Positions 1 through 9,186 of a stretch of DNA of 64,000 nt are shown here, piece after piece. A model generated the notes under the pieces. The model was not told the origin of the DNA. It saw only the letters and a list, made by a program, of their open reading frames with translations, and made no database searches. A program made the position numbers and the translations under genes. The DNA lies in contig NZ_AXAS01000006.1 of the NCBI RefSeq assembly GCF_000472925.1, forward strand, positions 237,462 through 301,461, given 5' to 3'. Source of the DNA: Bradyrhizobium sp. Ec3.3. Lineage in GTDB: Bacteria > Pseudomonadota > Alphaproteobacteria > Rhizobiales > Xanthobacteraceae. Position 1 is the first letter of the stretch, and every line of letters begins with the position of its first letter.

Positions 1-1
1 C

Positions 2-673
2 CTTCGCGATGAAGCTTCCGCTGGCAGCGCCGGCACGGGGCTCGTGTCGCAGCTCGCCACGCTGTTCGACGGACGGCTTGCGGTCATCACGCCGTTCCTG
101 TGGGTGGCCTACATCGCAAGCTCGATCACGATGTTCTTCCTCAACAGCTGGACGCCGATCCTGGCGGAGGCGTCCGGGCATACGCCCGCGCAGGCCGCCA
201 TGGGCCTGACCGTGTTTAGCCTCGGAGGCGCCGTCGGCGGCCTCACCATTGGCCGGGTGCTCGACCGGTTCGGCGTCATCGCCATTGCGATCGTGCCGCT
301 GATTGCCTCGCCGCTGGTCGCTTCGCTCGTCTGGGCCGGACTTGGTGACAGCACCTACCTCGCGACGATGGTCTGCGTCGGCTTCTTCGTGGTGGGCGGT
401 CACCAGGGCCTGAACAGCTCGGTCGGCCAGTTCTATTCCAGCACCAACCGCACGACGGCCGTCGGCTGGGCCTTGTCGGTCGCCAAGATCGGCTCGATCA
501 GCGGACCGCTGGTCGCCGGGATACTTATCGCGCAGCAGCTGCCGTTCTCGAGCCTGTTCCTGCTCGCCGCACTGCCGCCCCTGGTGGTGGCGGCTTGCGT
601 CCTGGCGCTGGGGATCTCCCAACGCAAGCAAAGCGCGGCGGCGCGCAAGATCGACCAGGCGGCAACAGCCTAG
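2..673 (+). CDS. MFS transporter, C-terminal part (aromatic acid:H+ symporter-like)
   Basis: The frame is open from the left edge, so the gene starts outside the window; about 223 residues are visible. They form the second half of a 12-helix major facilitator: hydrophobic helices alternate with short loops, and a GRVLDRFG stretch matches the MFS loop motif between helices. The combination resembles the AAHS group (PcaK/BenK-like uptake of aromatic acids). It is followed 31 bases later by two amidohydrolases and a Rieske ferredoxin on the same strand, so it probably imports the substrate they degrade. The substrate cannot be read from the sequence. Other MFS subfamilies are possible. Confidence 0.8.
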   Translation, partial: LRDEASAGSAGTGLVSQLATLFDGRLAVITPFLWVAYIASSITMFFLNSWTPILAEASGHTPAQAAMGLTVFSLGGAVGGLTIGRVLDRFGVIAIAIVPLIASPLVASLVWAGLGDSTYLATMVCVGFFVVGGHQGLNSSVGQFYSSTNRTTAVGWALSVAKIGSISGPLVAGILIAQQLPFSSLFLLAALPPLVVAACVLALGISQRKQSAAARKIDQAATA

Positions 674-704
674 CCGCAATCGCGCGAAGCAACGGAGGCC
701 GAAG

Positions 705-1811
705 ATGAGAATACCGTTCGCAGGAGCGATCGATTGCGACCTGCATCCGCCCATGCCCAGCATGGCGCAGTTGCTGCCCTACCTCGATGATTACTGGCGC
801 GACCAGATCACCAACCGTGCGATCGACCGCATGTCGTTCGCCATGATGAGCTATCCGCCGAATGCGCCTGTCAGCGCGCGAGCCGACTGGCGCGCGGCGC
901 AGACCGGACGGAGCGAACTCGACACTCTGCGCACTGATGTCCTCGACGCCTTTGGTCTTTATTTCGGCATCGCCAATGTGATGCACGGCGCGATCGCGCT
1001 CCACAACGACGACATGGCGGCGGCGATCTGTCGTGCCGTGAATGACTGGCTACGCGCGGAATGGCTGGACCGCGAGCCGCGGCTGCGCGGCTCGATCCTG
1101 GTGACACCGCAGGATCCGGCGCAGGCCGTTGCCGAGATCGAGCGCCTGGCGCCCGACCAACGCTTTGTGCAGGTGCTGCTGCCGGTGATGGGCGAAAAGC
1201 TGCTCGGCCGGCGCGAGTTCTTTCCACTGTATGAGGCGGCAGAACGGCACGGGCTCGTCGTTGCCGTGCACGCGGGCAGCACCTATCGCTACGCGCCGAC
1301 GATCGTGGGCTGGCCGTCCTATCAGTTCGAAGATTACGTGGCGCAGGCACAGGCCTTCGCCAACCAGACGATCAGCCTCGTCGTCGAGGGCGTGTTCCAC
1401 CGCTTTCCACGGCTAAAGGTGGTGATGCTCGAGTCCGGCGTGAGCTGGCTGCCGATGACCATGTGGCGCACCGACAAGACCTGGCGTGGTGCGCGGCCGG
1501 AAGTGCCCTGGGTCGACCGCTGGCCTTCGGAGATCATCCGCGAGCATCTGCGCTTCACCATCCAGCCGTTCGATGCGCCCGACGCGACGGCGGTTGGGCA
1601 AACGATCGACCGCATCGGTACCGATCAGGTGCTGCTGTTCTCCACCGACTATCCGCACTGGCAGTTCGACGGCGCTGACGTACTGCCGGACGGGTTGTCG
1701 CCGCACTCGCTCATGAAAATCCTCGTGGCGAATGCGCTGGAAACCTATCCTCGTCTGGCGCAGGTCGCGACCACACTCGCCGCCGAGCAGGCGAAGGAGG
1801 ACGTGCGATGA
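705..1811 (+). CDS. Amidohydrolase family protein (PF04909, ACMSD-like)
   Basis: A 368-residue TIM-barrel metal-dependent hydrolase or decarboxylase of the ACMSD/amidohydrolase-2 type. The N-terminal metal motif appears as IDCDLHP near residue 10, with Asp in place of the first His of the classical HxH pair. A VHAGS strand end (about residue 187) and the C-terminal STDYPHWQFD block (about residue 305) carry the expected His and Asp ligands. It overlaps the next gene by four bases (ATGA), which suggests coupled translation, and that next gene is a paralogue of it. Family members hydrolyse or decarboxylate aromatic and cyclic acids. The exact reaction here is unknown. Confidence 0.85.
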   Translation: MRIPFAGAIDCDLHPPMPSMAQLLPYLDDYWRDQITNRAIDRMSFAMMSYPPNAPVSARADWRAAQTGRSELDTLRTDVLDAFGLYFGIANVMHGAIALHNDDMAAAICRAVNDWLRAEWLDREPRLRGSILVTPQDPAQAVAEIERLAPDQRFVQVLLPVMGEKLLGRREFFPLYEAAERHGLVVAVHAGSTYRYAPTIVGWPSYQFEDYVAQAQAFANQTISLVVEGVFHRFPRLKVVMLESGVSWLPMTMWRTDKTWRGARPEVPWVDRWPSEIIREHLRFTIQPFDAPDATAVGQTIDRIGTDQVLLFSTDYPHWQFDGADVLPDGLSPHSLMKILVANALETYPRLAQVATTLAAEQAKEDVR

Positions 1812-2908
1812 ATGCACCTTTCATCGAACAGAAAGCCCGGCAGAACCTCGCGGTCGTCGATTGCGACATCCATCCGGCGCATCGCACACCCGGCGAACTC
1901 TTGCCCTACCTCGAGCCGCGCTGGCGTGAGCACTACCAGACCCATGGCGTGCATGTGCGGCAGGCGCTGCCGAACGCGCTGATGTATCCGCGCATGATGG
2001 CTGGCGGCATGCGCGCCGATTCGCTTCCTGAGAATGGCGGCCCTGCGGGGTCCGATCTCGATCTCCTGCGCAAACAGCATCTCGATCCCGTCAATGTCGA
2101 GTTCGGCCTGTTGATGGCGCTCAGCAAGGGCGGCATGGAGGAGCGCAATCCCGGTCTTGCGGCGGCGCTGTCGCACGCCACCAATGATTGGCAGATCGAC
2201 CGCTGGGTGCGCGAGGAACCGCGGCTTCGCGCCGGCATCGTAGTGCCGCAGGAGTTTCCCGAGGCAGCCGTCGCCGAGATCGAACGTTGCGCCGGCGATC
2301 GGCGCTATGTGCAGATCATGCTGTCGTCGCGGCCGTCAGATCCGCTCGGCCATCGACGCTACTGGCCGATCTATGAGGCGGCGGAACGCGCCGGCCTGCC
2401 GATAGGCCTGCATCCGGTCGGCTACAATGGCGGCCATCCCTCCACCGGCTCCGGTTGGCCGACTTTCTATTTGCAGGAGCATTATGTCTTCGTGGCCTGC
2501 ATGGAGGCGCTTGCCGCCAGCCTGATCATCGAGGGCGTGTTCGAGCGTTTCCCGAAACTGAAGGTCGTGCTGGTCGAGGGCGGGTTCGGCTGGGCGCCGG
2601 CGCTGGCCTGGCGCATGGACAAGCATTTCGAGAAATTCCGCAAGGAGGTGGCGCATCTCAAGCGGCGTCCCTCCGAATATCTGCGCGAGCACATCTGGTG
2701 GACGACGCAGCCGATCGAGGAGCCGGCGCAATCGCGCCACATCGTCGAGATCATTGATTGGATCGGCTGGGACCGGCTGCTCTATTCGTCGGACTATCCG
2801 CACTGGGACTATGACAATCCGTCCTTTGCTTTCAAATTCCCGATGACCGAGGAGCAGCGCCGCAAGATATTCAGGGACAATGCGATGGCATTGTATCGCC
2901 TCACATGA
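1808..2908 (+). CDS. Amidohydrolase family protein (PF04909), second paralogue
   Basis: A 366-residue paralogue of the preceding gene with the same landmarks: VDCDIHPAHR near the N terminus, GLHPVGYN in mid-barrel and SSDYPHWDYD near the C terminus. Both proteins also share GVFxRFPxLKVVxxE and an REH-TxQP segment, so they arose by duplication. The start overlaps the stop of the first copy by four bases, and the stop overlaps the Rieske gene by four bases. The two could act as a heteromer or at successive steps; the sequence does not decide. The DxH variant of the metal motif is common in this Pfam clade, so I do not read it as inactivation. Confidence 0.85.
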   Translation: MNAPFIEQKARQNLAVVDCDIHPAHRTPGELLPYLEPRWREHYQTHGVHVRQALPNALMYPRMMAGGMRADSLPENGGPAGSDLDLLRKQHLDPVNVEFGLLMALSKGGMEERNPGLAAALSHATNDWQIDRWVREEPRLRAGIVVPQEFPEAAVAEIERCAGDRRYVQIMLSSRPSDPLGHRRYWPIYEAAERAGLPIGLHPVGYNGGHPSTGSGWPTFYLQEHYVFVACMEALAASLIIEGVFERFPKLKVVLVEGGFGWAPALAWRMDKHFEKFRKEVAHLKRRPSEYLREHIWWTTQPIEEPAQSRHIVEIIDWIGWDRLLYSSDYPHWDYDNPSFAFKFPMTEEQRRKIFRDNAMALYRLT

Positions 2909-3318
2909 GCCGCCATGTGGTCTGTCCGGCCGCCGAGCTGCCGCCCGGCACGCGCAAGGTCGTCGTCATCGACGGGCGCGAGATCGGCGTGTTCAATGTC
3001 GAGGGGCGCCTGCACGCGCTGCTCAACCGCTGTCCGCATGGCGGGGCTGCGATCTGCTCCGGCGTTGTCACCGGCCTCAGCCAGTCGTCGGGTCCCGGCG
3101 ACTACCGCCTGGAGCGCCGCGGCGAATTCTTGCGCTGTCCCTGGCACGGCTGGGAGTTCGACATGGCGACCGGCCAATCCTGGTGCGATCCGCGCCGCAC
3201 CAGGGTGCGAAGCTTCGAGGTCAAACGTGAGGCGGGCGGCGATCTCGTGATGGGCCCCTACGTGGCCGAACGATATCCCGTGACGGTCGAGGATACCTAT
3301 ATCGTCGTCGATCTCTGA
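2905..3318 (+). CDS. Rieske [2Fe-2S] ferredoxin
   Basis: A soluble 137-residue Rieske protein. The cluster ligands are C43-P-H45 and C78-P-W-H81, a spacing typical of Rieske ferredoxins of ring-hydroxylating dioxygenases, here with a somewhat long insertion between the two halves. There is no membrane anchor and no catalytic alpha-subunit domain. It is the last gene of a tightly packed operon (ATGA overlap with the upstream amidohydrolase). Its likely role is electron transfer to an oxygenase, but no oxygenase is encoded in the visible part, so the partner must lie upstream of the window or elsewhere. Confidence 0.88.
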   Translation: MSRHVVCPAAELPPGTRKVVVIDGREIGVFNVEGRLHALLNRCPHGGAAICSGVVTGLSQSSGPGDYRLERRGEFLRCPWHGWEFDMATGQSWCDPRRTRVRSFEVKREAGGDLVMGPYVAERYPVTVEDTYIVVDL

Positions 3319-3411
3319 CTGGGGCGAGGGGAGCTCTCTCCCCGGTGTCGTCCTTGGCGCGCTATGCGCCGCCCCTTTCGCGCTCCGCAGTATGCGCCGG
3401 TCAGCCGCCGA

Positions 3412-5379
3412 CTACGCCGCCCGGATATGCGCGAGGAAGCGATCGACCTCGTCGCGCAGACGTTGCGACTGGCGGGAGAGCTCGACAGCCGAACCCAGCA
3501 CCTCCTGCGCCGCCGACCCCGTCGCGGCGATGCCCTGGGTGACGCCGGCGATGTTTTGCGAGACCTCGCCGGTACGAGCTGCCGCCTGCTGGACGTTCTG
3601 CGCGATCTCCTGCGTCGCTGTACCCTGCTGGCCTACCGCTGCCGCGATCGCGGCCGAGATCTCGTCGACCTGCTGGATCGTCGCGCAGATCGACTGGATG
3701 CCCTGGACCGCGCCAGTTGTCTCGCCTTGCACGGCGGTCACCTGGGCGCCGATCTCCTCCGTCGCCTTTGCGGTTTGCGTCGCCAGCGCCTTGACCTCGG
3801 ATGCCACCACCGCAAAGCCTCTCCCAGCTTCGCCGGCGCGTGCCGCTTCGATCGTTGCGTTGAGCGCGAGCAGATTGGTCTGGCCAGCAATGCCATTGAT
3901 GAACGAGACGACATCGCCGATCTTCTGTGCGGCATCGGCAAGGCTCTGCACGCGCGCATTGGACTGCCGTCCGTCGCTCGCGGCGCGGCCGACGACCTCG
4001 GTGGCAAGCGCGAGGCGGCGGCTGATCTCGGTCATCGATGACGACAGCTCCTCAGCGGCGGCTGCCACCGTCTGGACGTTCTCCGAGGCCAGCGCCGAGG
4101 CCGACGAGACTGCGCGCGTCTGATGTCGCGATTGCTCGACGATGTCGGACATTGAGCGGGCCGTCTGCTCCATCTCGACCGCGGCCGACGATACCGTGTT
4201 GACGACATCGCGAATGCTGGCCTCGAAATTGTCGGCGAGCGCTGCAAAGGCGCGCCGCTTCTCCTCTTCGGACTGCGCCTTGGCTTCAAGCTGTTCGGCC
4301 TGGAGGCGGTTGAAGCTGACGGCGTTGTCGCGGAACACCGCGACCGCCTTCACCATCGCGCCCACCTCGTCATTCGATTTGCCGAGGGGAATTGCGACGT
4401 CGAGCCGTCCGTCCGCGAGTTCTCGCATCGCCGAGGTGATGGACAGGATCGGTCGCGAAATGCTCCGCGCGATGAGGTAGCCGACGATCGCGGCGAGCAC
4501 GAGCCCGAGGGCGGCGATGCCGAGCGCGAGCCATCGCGCGCGGTCCAGGGACGCCTCATACTCGGCATTGTCCATCACCAGCTCCACCGCGCCGAGCGGC
4601 TTGCCGGAAAAATCCTTGATCGGTCCGAGCAGCGCGGCCACCGGCGCGCCGTCGAGCTTTGCTTGGCGGACCGTGAAGACGCCTTCGGCCGCGCGGCCGT
4701 AGTCGGCAACTTCGAAGAAGGTCTGTCCCTTCAGCGTTCCGCCGAATAGCCTGAAGCCGCTGCCGTCGGCGAGATGGAAGGCGACGTCGACATGGCGATT
4801 GGACTTGAAGTCGTCCAGAAAGGGCTGGCCGAAGGTCAGCCCGAACTCGACGGTGCCGAGATGCTTGCCGTCGTGCGCGATCGGTACCACGCCGCGGATG
4901 CCCAGCCCGGCCTGGCCGCCTTCGAGGCCGACGACCACCTTGCGCTCCTGGTTGGCGATCACGACGGTCTTGCGGAAGGAGGAGAGGTCGTCGCCAAATC
5001 TTGCCGCCTGATGCACACGCAGGAACGACGTCGCCGGCGGCACGTGAAACTGGAATTGATCGACGCCGTAGTCCGACTTGGTGGCGGCGAAGACCGGTCC
5101 GAACAGGCGCACCAGCATGTCACGGTCCTGCCCCGCCATGGCCTCCTGCGTTGCCGGCATGGCGGCAACGACGGCGCTCATCGCCGCGGCGCGGCGGGAT
5201 TCCTCGGCGATGCGCGATTGCAGGGCATCGTAATGGCTGCGCAGCTCGCGCTGGTCGGCGCGATCGATGATGCCGGAGATGATCCACATCGCGCCGAGCA
5301 CGGCGAACAGGGCGGTCGCAGCCGCCGTAACCGCCAGGGCGACCGTGATCCGCATTCTGAGCCCAAGGGTCGCCCGCAT
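3412..5379 (-). CDS. Methyl-accepting chemotaxis protein
   Basis: A receptor of 655 residues. It has an N-terminal transmembrane helix (about 10-35), a long periplasmic sensor that looks like a double-Cache domain, a second transmembrane helix followed by HAMP, and a cytoplasmic MCP signalling domain. The tip region reads ...[16 protein letters not shown]..., the hallmark CheA/CheW contact hairpin. The frame extends 90 codons further upstream, but that part is Arg/Pro-rich, has no signal-like sequence and falls in repeat-containing intergenic DNA. I therefore place the start at the ATG just before the first membrane helix. No C-terminal CheR-tether pentapeptide is visible. The ligand is unknown. 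Confidence 0.88.
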   Translation of the reverse strand: MRATLGLRMRITVALAVTAAATALFAVLGAMWIISGIIDRADQRELRSHYDALQSRIAEESRRAAAMSAVVAAMPATQEAMAGQDRDMLVRLFGPVFAATKSDYGVDQFQFHVPPATSFLRVHQAARFGDDLSSFRKTVVIANQERKVVVGLEGGQAGLGIRGVVPIAHDGKHLGTVEFGLTFGQPFLDDFKSNRHVDVAFHLADGSGFRLFGGTLKGQTFFEVADYGRAAEGVFTVRQAKLDGAPVAALLGPIKDFSGKPLGAVELVMDNAEYEASLDRARWLALGIAALGLVLAAIVGYLIARSISRPILSITSAMRELADGRLDVAIPLGKSNDEVGAMVKAVAVFRDNAVSFNRLQAEQLEAKAQSEEEKRRAFAALADNFEASIRDVVNTVSSAAVEMEQTARSMSDIVEQSRHQTRAVSSASALASENVQTVAAAAEELSSSMTEISRRLALATEVVGRAASDGRQSNARVQSLADAAQKIGDVVSFINGIAGQTNLLALNATIEAARAGEAGRGFAVVASEVKALATQTAKATEEIGAQVTAVQGETTGAVQGIQSICATIQQVDEISAAIAAAVGQQGTATQEIAQNVQQAAARTGEVSQNIAGVTQGIAATGSAAQEVLGSAVELSRQSQRLRDEVDRFLAHIRAA

Positions 5380-5639
5380 GTCCTGCTCGTTCCTTCCATG
5401 TTGGTCAAAAACGACTATCAATTTCCCGCTAAGAGAGGGTGAACAGGGAGGGACGCGGCTCTGTGCCGCACAATTCGGGAGACGGTTGGCGTCAAAGCAC
5501 CCGTCCCGGACAAGCGCAGCGAAGCGGAGCGCCGATCCGGGCGCCCCATAACCACGTTGCGGCCCTGCTTCTCTCAGGCAGGCGCCGGGCGCAGTTCTGG
5601 CTTTCGCGATACCGAAAGCGTATAGTTTCAGAACACTCG

Positions 5640-6221
5640 ATGGTGTCACGAATGTTCAGTTTCGCACGTGGTTTGGCTCTCGCACTGGTCCTGGTTGCGC
5701 TCTGTCTGGGCGAGCGAACGGCCCATGCCCAGGCCGCCCCCGTGCCCTACATGAACTCGGGCTGGCTGATGGGCTGGAGCGACAATCCGGCTTTCGACGC
5801 CAGCGATCCGCAGTCCAAGTTCCCAAAGGGCTGGTTTCTCAGCAGCTCACGCGGCAGCACGGCGTGGAGCATGAATGGCTTCGATCAGGCGAGGGCGTTC
5901 GGCAATTACGGCTCGCTCTCGTCCGAGGGCGTAAGGTTCGGCTACAACTTCACGAATGCGCCGGTCACGATCTATACCGGCTTCGACACTTTGAAATACA
6001 ATCTCGGGACCGGCGGTCCGATCACGCCCTTCGACTCCACCTCGCCGACGCTGCCGGGCGGCTATCGCGCCAATGCGGGAATCGAATTCCGTCCGACGTC
6101 GAATCTCAGCCTGTCGTTCGGCGCGAGCTTCACCCAGCAGTCGTCCGGACTGGTCGACAGCGACATCAATTCGCCGCTGCCGCCCGGCGCATCGCCGCTA
6201 GCTTTCGGCGCTCGCCGCTAG
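5640..6221 (+). CDS. Secreted beta-rich protein, possible outer-membrane barrel fragment
   Basis: The ATG at 5640 gives 193 residues with a convincing Sec signal peptide (hydrophobic run ending AHAQA-AP at about residue 32). The mature part is rich in Gly, Ser, Thr and aromatic residues with alternating patterns ([26 protein letters not shown]) like outer-membrane beta strands, but it is short for a full barrel. It may be a small porin-like protein or a truncated relative of opacity-type surface proteins. The frame is open upstream of 5640, but that region is low-complexity repeat DNA, so the later start is preferred. No close family recognised. Confidence 0.6.
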   Translation: MVSRMFSFARGLALALVLVALCLGERTAHAQAAPVPYMNSGWLMGWSDNPAFDASDPQSKFPKGWFLSSSRGSTAWSMNGFDQARAFGNYGSLSSEGVRFGYNFTNAPVTIYTGFDTLKYNLGTGGPITPFDSTSPTLPGGYRANAGIEFRPTSNLSLSFGASFTQQSSGLVDSDINSPLPPGASPLAFGARR

Positions 6222-6247
6222 GGCAAAGACGCGCGTCGGCCGGCGTT

Positions 6248-7213
6248 TCAATATCCGCGCGCCCGATCCACCACATTCTCCAGCGCGGAGCCGGCCTCGA
6301 AACGCGCGATCTGCTCCGCGACATAGGCCGAGATTGCATCCGCATCGGTATCGGCCGCGTTGTGCGGCGTCACCACCACCTTCGGATGGCTCCAGAAGCG
6401 GCTCGCCGCCGGCAGCGGCTCCTCGACGAACACGTCGAGCGAGGCGGCACCGAGCGTGCCGTCGTCGAGGCAGGCGAGGATGTCCTCCTCATTCTGCAAC
6501 CCGCCGCGGCCTGCATTGATCAAGACCGGCGCGCCGAGCGGACTGTTACGATTGAGCTTCGTAAAGACCTCGCGGTTGAGGATGCCATGCGTCTGTGGCG
6601 TCAGCGGCAACAGGCAGACCAGAATGTCGGTCGCGCGCAGGAACGCGTCCATCTGGCCCGCGCCGTGGAAAGACTCTACGCCATCGACGCTTCGCGGGCT
6701 ACGGCTCCAGCCCACCACGCGGAAGCCGAGCCGGCGCAGCACGTCGGCCGCGTCCGCGCCCAGCGTGCCGAGCCCCATGATGCCGACCGTGACCGCGTTC
6801 GCCGGCCATTGGTGTTTCGGGTCCCAGGCTTTTTCGCGCTGCGACTGCCGCAGGTAAAGCTCCTGTCGATGATGCATCAGCACGTGAAGCACGACATATT
6901 CGGTCATGCGTCCGGTGAGATCGGGCACGGCGACGCGGACCAGCGGCACGTCCGGCAGGCTCTTGTCCGCCATCAGCGCGTCGACGCCGGCACCGAGATT
7001 GAAGATCGCGCGCAGGTTCGGGAATGCCTTGAGATCGCCCGGAACCGGCTTCCACACCGCGGCATAGTGCACCTCGGCCGGGTCGAGCTCCGTATCAGGC
7101 AGCAGCACCACGCGCCGGTCGCCGCAGACCGCTTCAAAACGCGCTTTCCAGCGTTCCGGCAGCCAGTTCTGCTGCTTGCTGTTGATCAGGAGTGCCAGCG
7201 CGCCCTTAGTCAT
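6248..7213 (-). CDS. D-2-hydroxyacid dehydrogenase (glyoxylate/hydroxypyruvate reductase A-like)
   Basis: A 321-residue NAD(P)-dependent dehydrogenase. The Rossmann motif GIMGLGTLGADAA lies near residue 143, followed by the arginine-containing WSRSPR segment that often marks NADPH preference. Downstream come LLPLTPQTHGIL, INAGRGG (Arg of the active site), DVFVEEPLP (Glu) and TPHNAA (His), completing the Arg-Glu-His triad. The short N-terminal domain and overall length fit the GhrA group, which reduces glyoxylate and hydroxypyruvate. It is transcribed divergently from the YCII/ECF42 operon, and the shared 140-base intergenic region carries a predicted ECF promoter facing the other way. Confidence 0.87.
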   Translation of the reverse strand: MTKGALALLINSKQQNWLPERWKARFEAVCGDRRVVLLPDTELDPAEVHYAAVWKPVPGDLKAFPNLRAIFNLGAGVDALMADKSLPDVPLVRVAVPDLTGRMTEYVVLHVLMHHRQELYLRQSQREKAWDPKHQWPANAVTVGIMGLGTLGADAADVLRRLGFRVVGWSRSPRSVDGVESFHGAGQMDAFLRATDILVCLLPLTPQTHGILNREVFTKLNRNSPLGAPVLINAGRGGLQNEEDILACLDDGTLGAASLDVFVEEPLPAASRFWSHPKVVVTPHNAADTDADAISAYVAEQIARFEAGSALENVVDRARGY

Positions 7214-7297
7214 TCGTCATGTCCCATCGAGTTCCCGTTCAGGGCCCTCCTTGGCACGAACGCGCGGACATTTCCTGCAAAAAATTTCCGCAAGTCG

Positions 7298-7324
7298 TGT
7301 CGGGGCAGGGCATAGTGCATCGTC
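7298..7324 (+). promoter_or_regulatory. Predicted ECF42 promoter 1 (upstream of YCII-sigma operon)
   Basis: TGTCGG (7298-7303), 17 bases, then CGTC (7321-7324), 29 bases before the YCII start codon. A run of six A (7279-7284) sits 13 bases upstream of the -35 element. Two further sites in this window share the same hexamer, spacer and A-run. The elements resemble the TGTCGA / CGWC pattern reported for ECF42 sigma factors, so this is likely the autoregulated promoter. Confidence 0.75.
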
Positions 7325-7353
7325 TTCATAATAAGAGAAAACAGGACGTACCC

Positions 7354-7722
7354 ATGCTCTATGCCATCCTTTGCTACCACGATGAGGATTTCGTCGGCTC
7401 CTGGAGCAAGGAGCAGGACGAAGCCGTGATGAAAAAGCTCGCCGTGGTGCAGGACAAGCTCACCAAGCAGGGACGCCTCGGTCCCGTCGCGCGGCTCCTG
7501 CCCACCACGGCGGCGGCGACGCTGCGGAAGGAAGACCCGCCGCTGGTGCTCGACGGTCCCTATGCCGAGACCAAGGAGCAGTTGCTCGGCTTCTACATCG
7601 TCGATTGCAAGAACCTCGACGACGCGCTCGACGTCGCGCGCGATCTCGGCGCGGCCAATCCCGGCGGCGCCTATGAGGTGCGTCCCGTCGGTGTGTTCAG
7701 GCCGGGAGGGAATTTGACGTGA
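7354..7722 (+). CDS. YCII (DGPF) family protein, sigma-factor partner
   Basis: A 122-residue protein of the YCII/DGPF fold, a dimeric ferredoxin-like alpha/beta domain. The signature is present as LDGPYAETKEQLLGFYIVD near residue 70, with Tyr replacing the Phe of DGPF. The ATG at 7354 is chosen because homologous proteins begin MLYAILCY and the predicted promoter lies only 29 bases upstream; longer in-frame starts would lie upstream of or inside that promoter. It overlaps the sigma gene by four bases. DGPF proteins are the conserved neighbours of ECF42 sigma factors; their biochemical role is unclear. Confidence 0.88.
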   Translation: MLYAILCYHDEDFVGSWSKEQDEAVMKKLAVVQDKLTKQGRLGPVARLLPTTAAATLRKEDPPLVLDGPYAETKEQLLGFYIVDCKNLDDALDVARDLGAANPGGAYEVRPVGVFRPGGNLT

Positions 7723-9008
7723 GCGAGACCGATGCCGCCTGGATCGAGACCGCGCTGACCTCGGCGCGGCCCCAGGCGGTGGGCGCGCTGCTGCGCTATT
7801 TCCGCGATCTCGATACCGCGGAAGAAGCGTTCCAGAATGCCTGCCTGCGCGCGCTGAAGACCTGGCCGCAGAACGGGCCGCCACGCGATCCCGCAGCCTG
7901 GCTGATCATGGTCGGCCGCAACGTCGCGATCGACGAGGTACGCCGCGCGCGCAAGCAGGAGCCGTTACCCGAGGACGACCAGGCGATCTCCGATCTCGAC
8001 GATGCCGAAGGGAAGCTTGCCGAGCGGCTCGACGGCTCGCACTATCGCGACGACATTTTGCGGCTGATGTTCATCTGCTGTCATCCGGATCTGCCGGCGA
8101 CACAGCAGATCGCACTCGCACTGCGCATCGTCTCCGGCCTCACCGTGAAGCAGATCGCGCGCGCCTTCCTGGTCTCGGAAGCGGCGATGGAGCAGCGCAT
8201 CACCCGCGCCAAGGCCAAGATCGCCGATGCCGGCGTGCCGTTCGAGACACCCGGCGCGATCGAGCGCGGCGAGCGGCTCGCAGCCGTTGCCGCGATTGTC
8301 TACCTGATCTTCAACGAAGGCTATTCGGCGAGCGGCGACACCGCCGAGATCCGAAAACCCCTATGCGAGGAGGCGATCCGGCTGGCGCGGCTGTTGTTGC
8401 GGCTGTTTCCAGGCGAGCCGGAGATCATGGGGCTGACCGCGCTGTTGCTGTTGCAGCATGCGCGCAGCGCGGCGCGCTTTGCAGCCGACGGCTCGCTGAT
8501 CCTGCTCGAGGATCAGAACCGCTCGCTGTGGAGCAGCACCATGATCGCCGAGGGGCTCGCGCTGATCGACAAGGCGATGCGCCATCGCAGGAGCGGGCCG
8601 TATCAGATCCAGGCGGCGATCGCGGCGCTACATGCCCGCGCCGCGACGCCCGAGGAAACCGACTGGGCGCAGATCGACCTGCTCTATGGAGCGCTCGAGC
8701 TCGTGCAGCCCTCTCCGGTGGTGACGCTCAACCGCGCGGTCGCGGTCTCCAAGGTGCGCGGCGCGGAAGCAGCGCTCGCGCTGATCGAGCCCCTAGCGCC
8801 GAAGCTTGCCAACTATTTCCACTTCTACGGCGTGCGCGGCGCCTTCCTGATGCAGCTCGGCCGCAACGACGAGGCCCGCGTCGCCTTCGACCGCGCGATT
8901 GCGCTCGCCAACACCTCGGCCGAGGCCGCCCACATCCGCATGCATCTCGATCGCCTGATCAGGGACAGCCAGCCAAAGGCGTCCAAAGAGGGCGCGAAGG
9001 CGAAGTGA
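7719..9008 (+). CDS. ECF-type RNA polymerase sigma factor, ECF42-like with TPR extension
   Basis: 429 residues, about twice the length of a minimal ECF sigma factor. Region 2 occupies roughly residues 15-80 (ALLRYFRDLDTAEEAFQNA, AAWLIMVGRNVAIDEVRR) and region 4 about residues 115-175 (LALRIVSGLTVKQIARAFLVSEAAMEQRITRAK). The remaining 250 residues form an alpha-helical, TPR-like extension (LLYGALELVQPSPVVTLNRAVAVSKVRG and similar helices). Length, extension and the overlapping DGPF gene match group ECF42, which lacks a classical anti-sigma factor; the extension is thought to control activity. Three matching promoters in the next 5 kb mark its probable local regulon. Confidence 0.9.
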   Translation: MSETDAAWIETALTSARPQAVGALLRYFRDLDTAEEAFQNACLRALKTWPQNGPPRDPAAWLIMVGRNVAIDEVRRARKQEPLPEDDQAISDLDDAEGKLAERLDGSHYRDDILRLMFICCHPDLPATQQIALALRIVSGLTVKQIARAFLVSEAAMEQRITRAKAKIADAGVPFETPGAIERGERLAAVAAIVYLIFNEGYSASGDTAEIRKPLCEEAIRLARLLLRLFPGEPEIMGLTALLLLQHARSAARFAADGSLILLEDQNRSLWSSTMIAEGLALIDKAMRHRRSGPYQIQAAIAALHARAATPEETDWAQIDLLYGALELVQPSPVVTLNRAVAVSKVRGAEAALALIEPLAPKLANYFHFYGVRGAFLMQLGRNDEARVAFDRAIALANTSAEAAHIRMHLDRLIRDSQPKASKEGAKAK

Positions 9009-9018
9009 TGCCGTTGGG

Positions 9019-9097
9019 GTCATTCGGGGGCGATGCGAAGCATCGAATCCGGAATCTCGGGATTCCGGGTTCGGTCCTGCGGACCGCCCCGGAATGA
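9019..9097. repeat. Dispersed palindromic repeat, GTCATTC...GAATGAC family
   Basis: The ends GTCATTC and GAATGAC are inverted, and internal short hairpins (GATGCG-AAG-CATC, CGGAATC-TCGG-GATTCCG) fill the rest. Related copies in this window lie at 12608-12646, 13531-13568, 38468-38567 and 41086-41161, always between genes. Confidence 0.75.
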
Positions 9098-9133
9098 CAC
9101 CAAAAAGTCGGCGAGAAAAATTCTCCCCGCACC

Positions 9134-9160
9134 TGTCGGTCTCGCACTGCTCCCTTCGTC
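9134..9160 (+). promoter_or_regulatory. Predicted ECF42 promoter 2 (upstream of SRPBCC gene)
   Basis: TGTCGG (9134-9139), 17 bases, CGTC (9157-9160), 26 bases before the SRPBCC start codon. The A-run at 9116-9120 is 13 bases upstream of TGTCGG, the same offset as in promoter 1. Sequence similarity to promoter 3 extends across the stretch between the A-run and the -35 element. Confidence 0.75.
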
Positions 9161-9186
9161 CTTAGGCCAGTCGAAGGGAGCCCGTC

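Noticed and set aside
5380..5649. Longer N terminus for the chemoreceptor
   Set aside because: The 90 extra residues are Arg/Pro-rich, run through repeat-like DNA and would put the membrane helix far from the N terminus.
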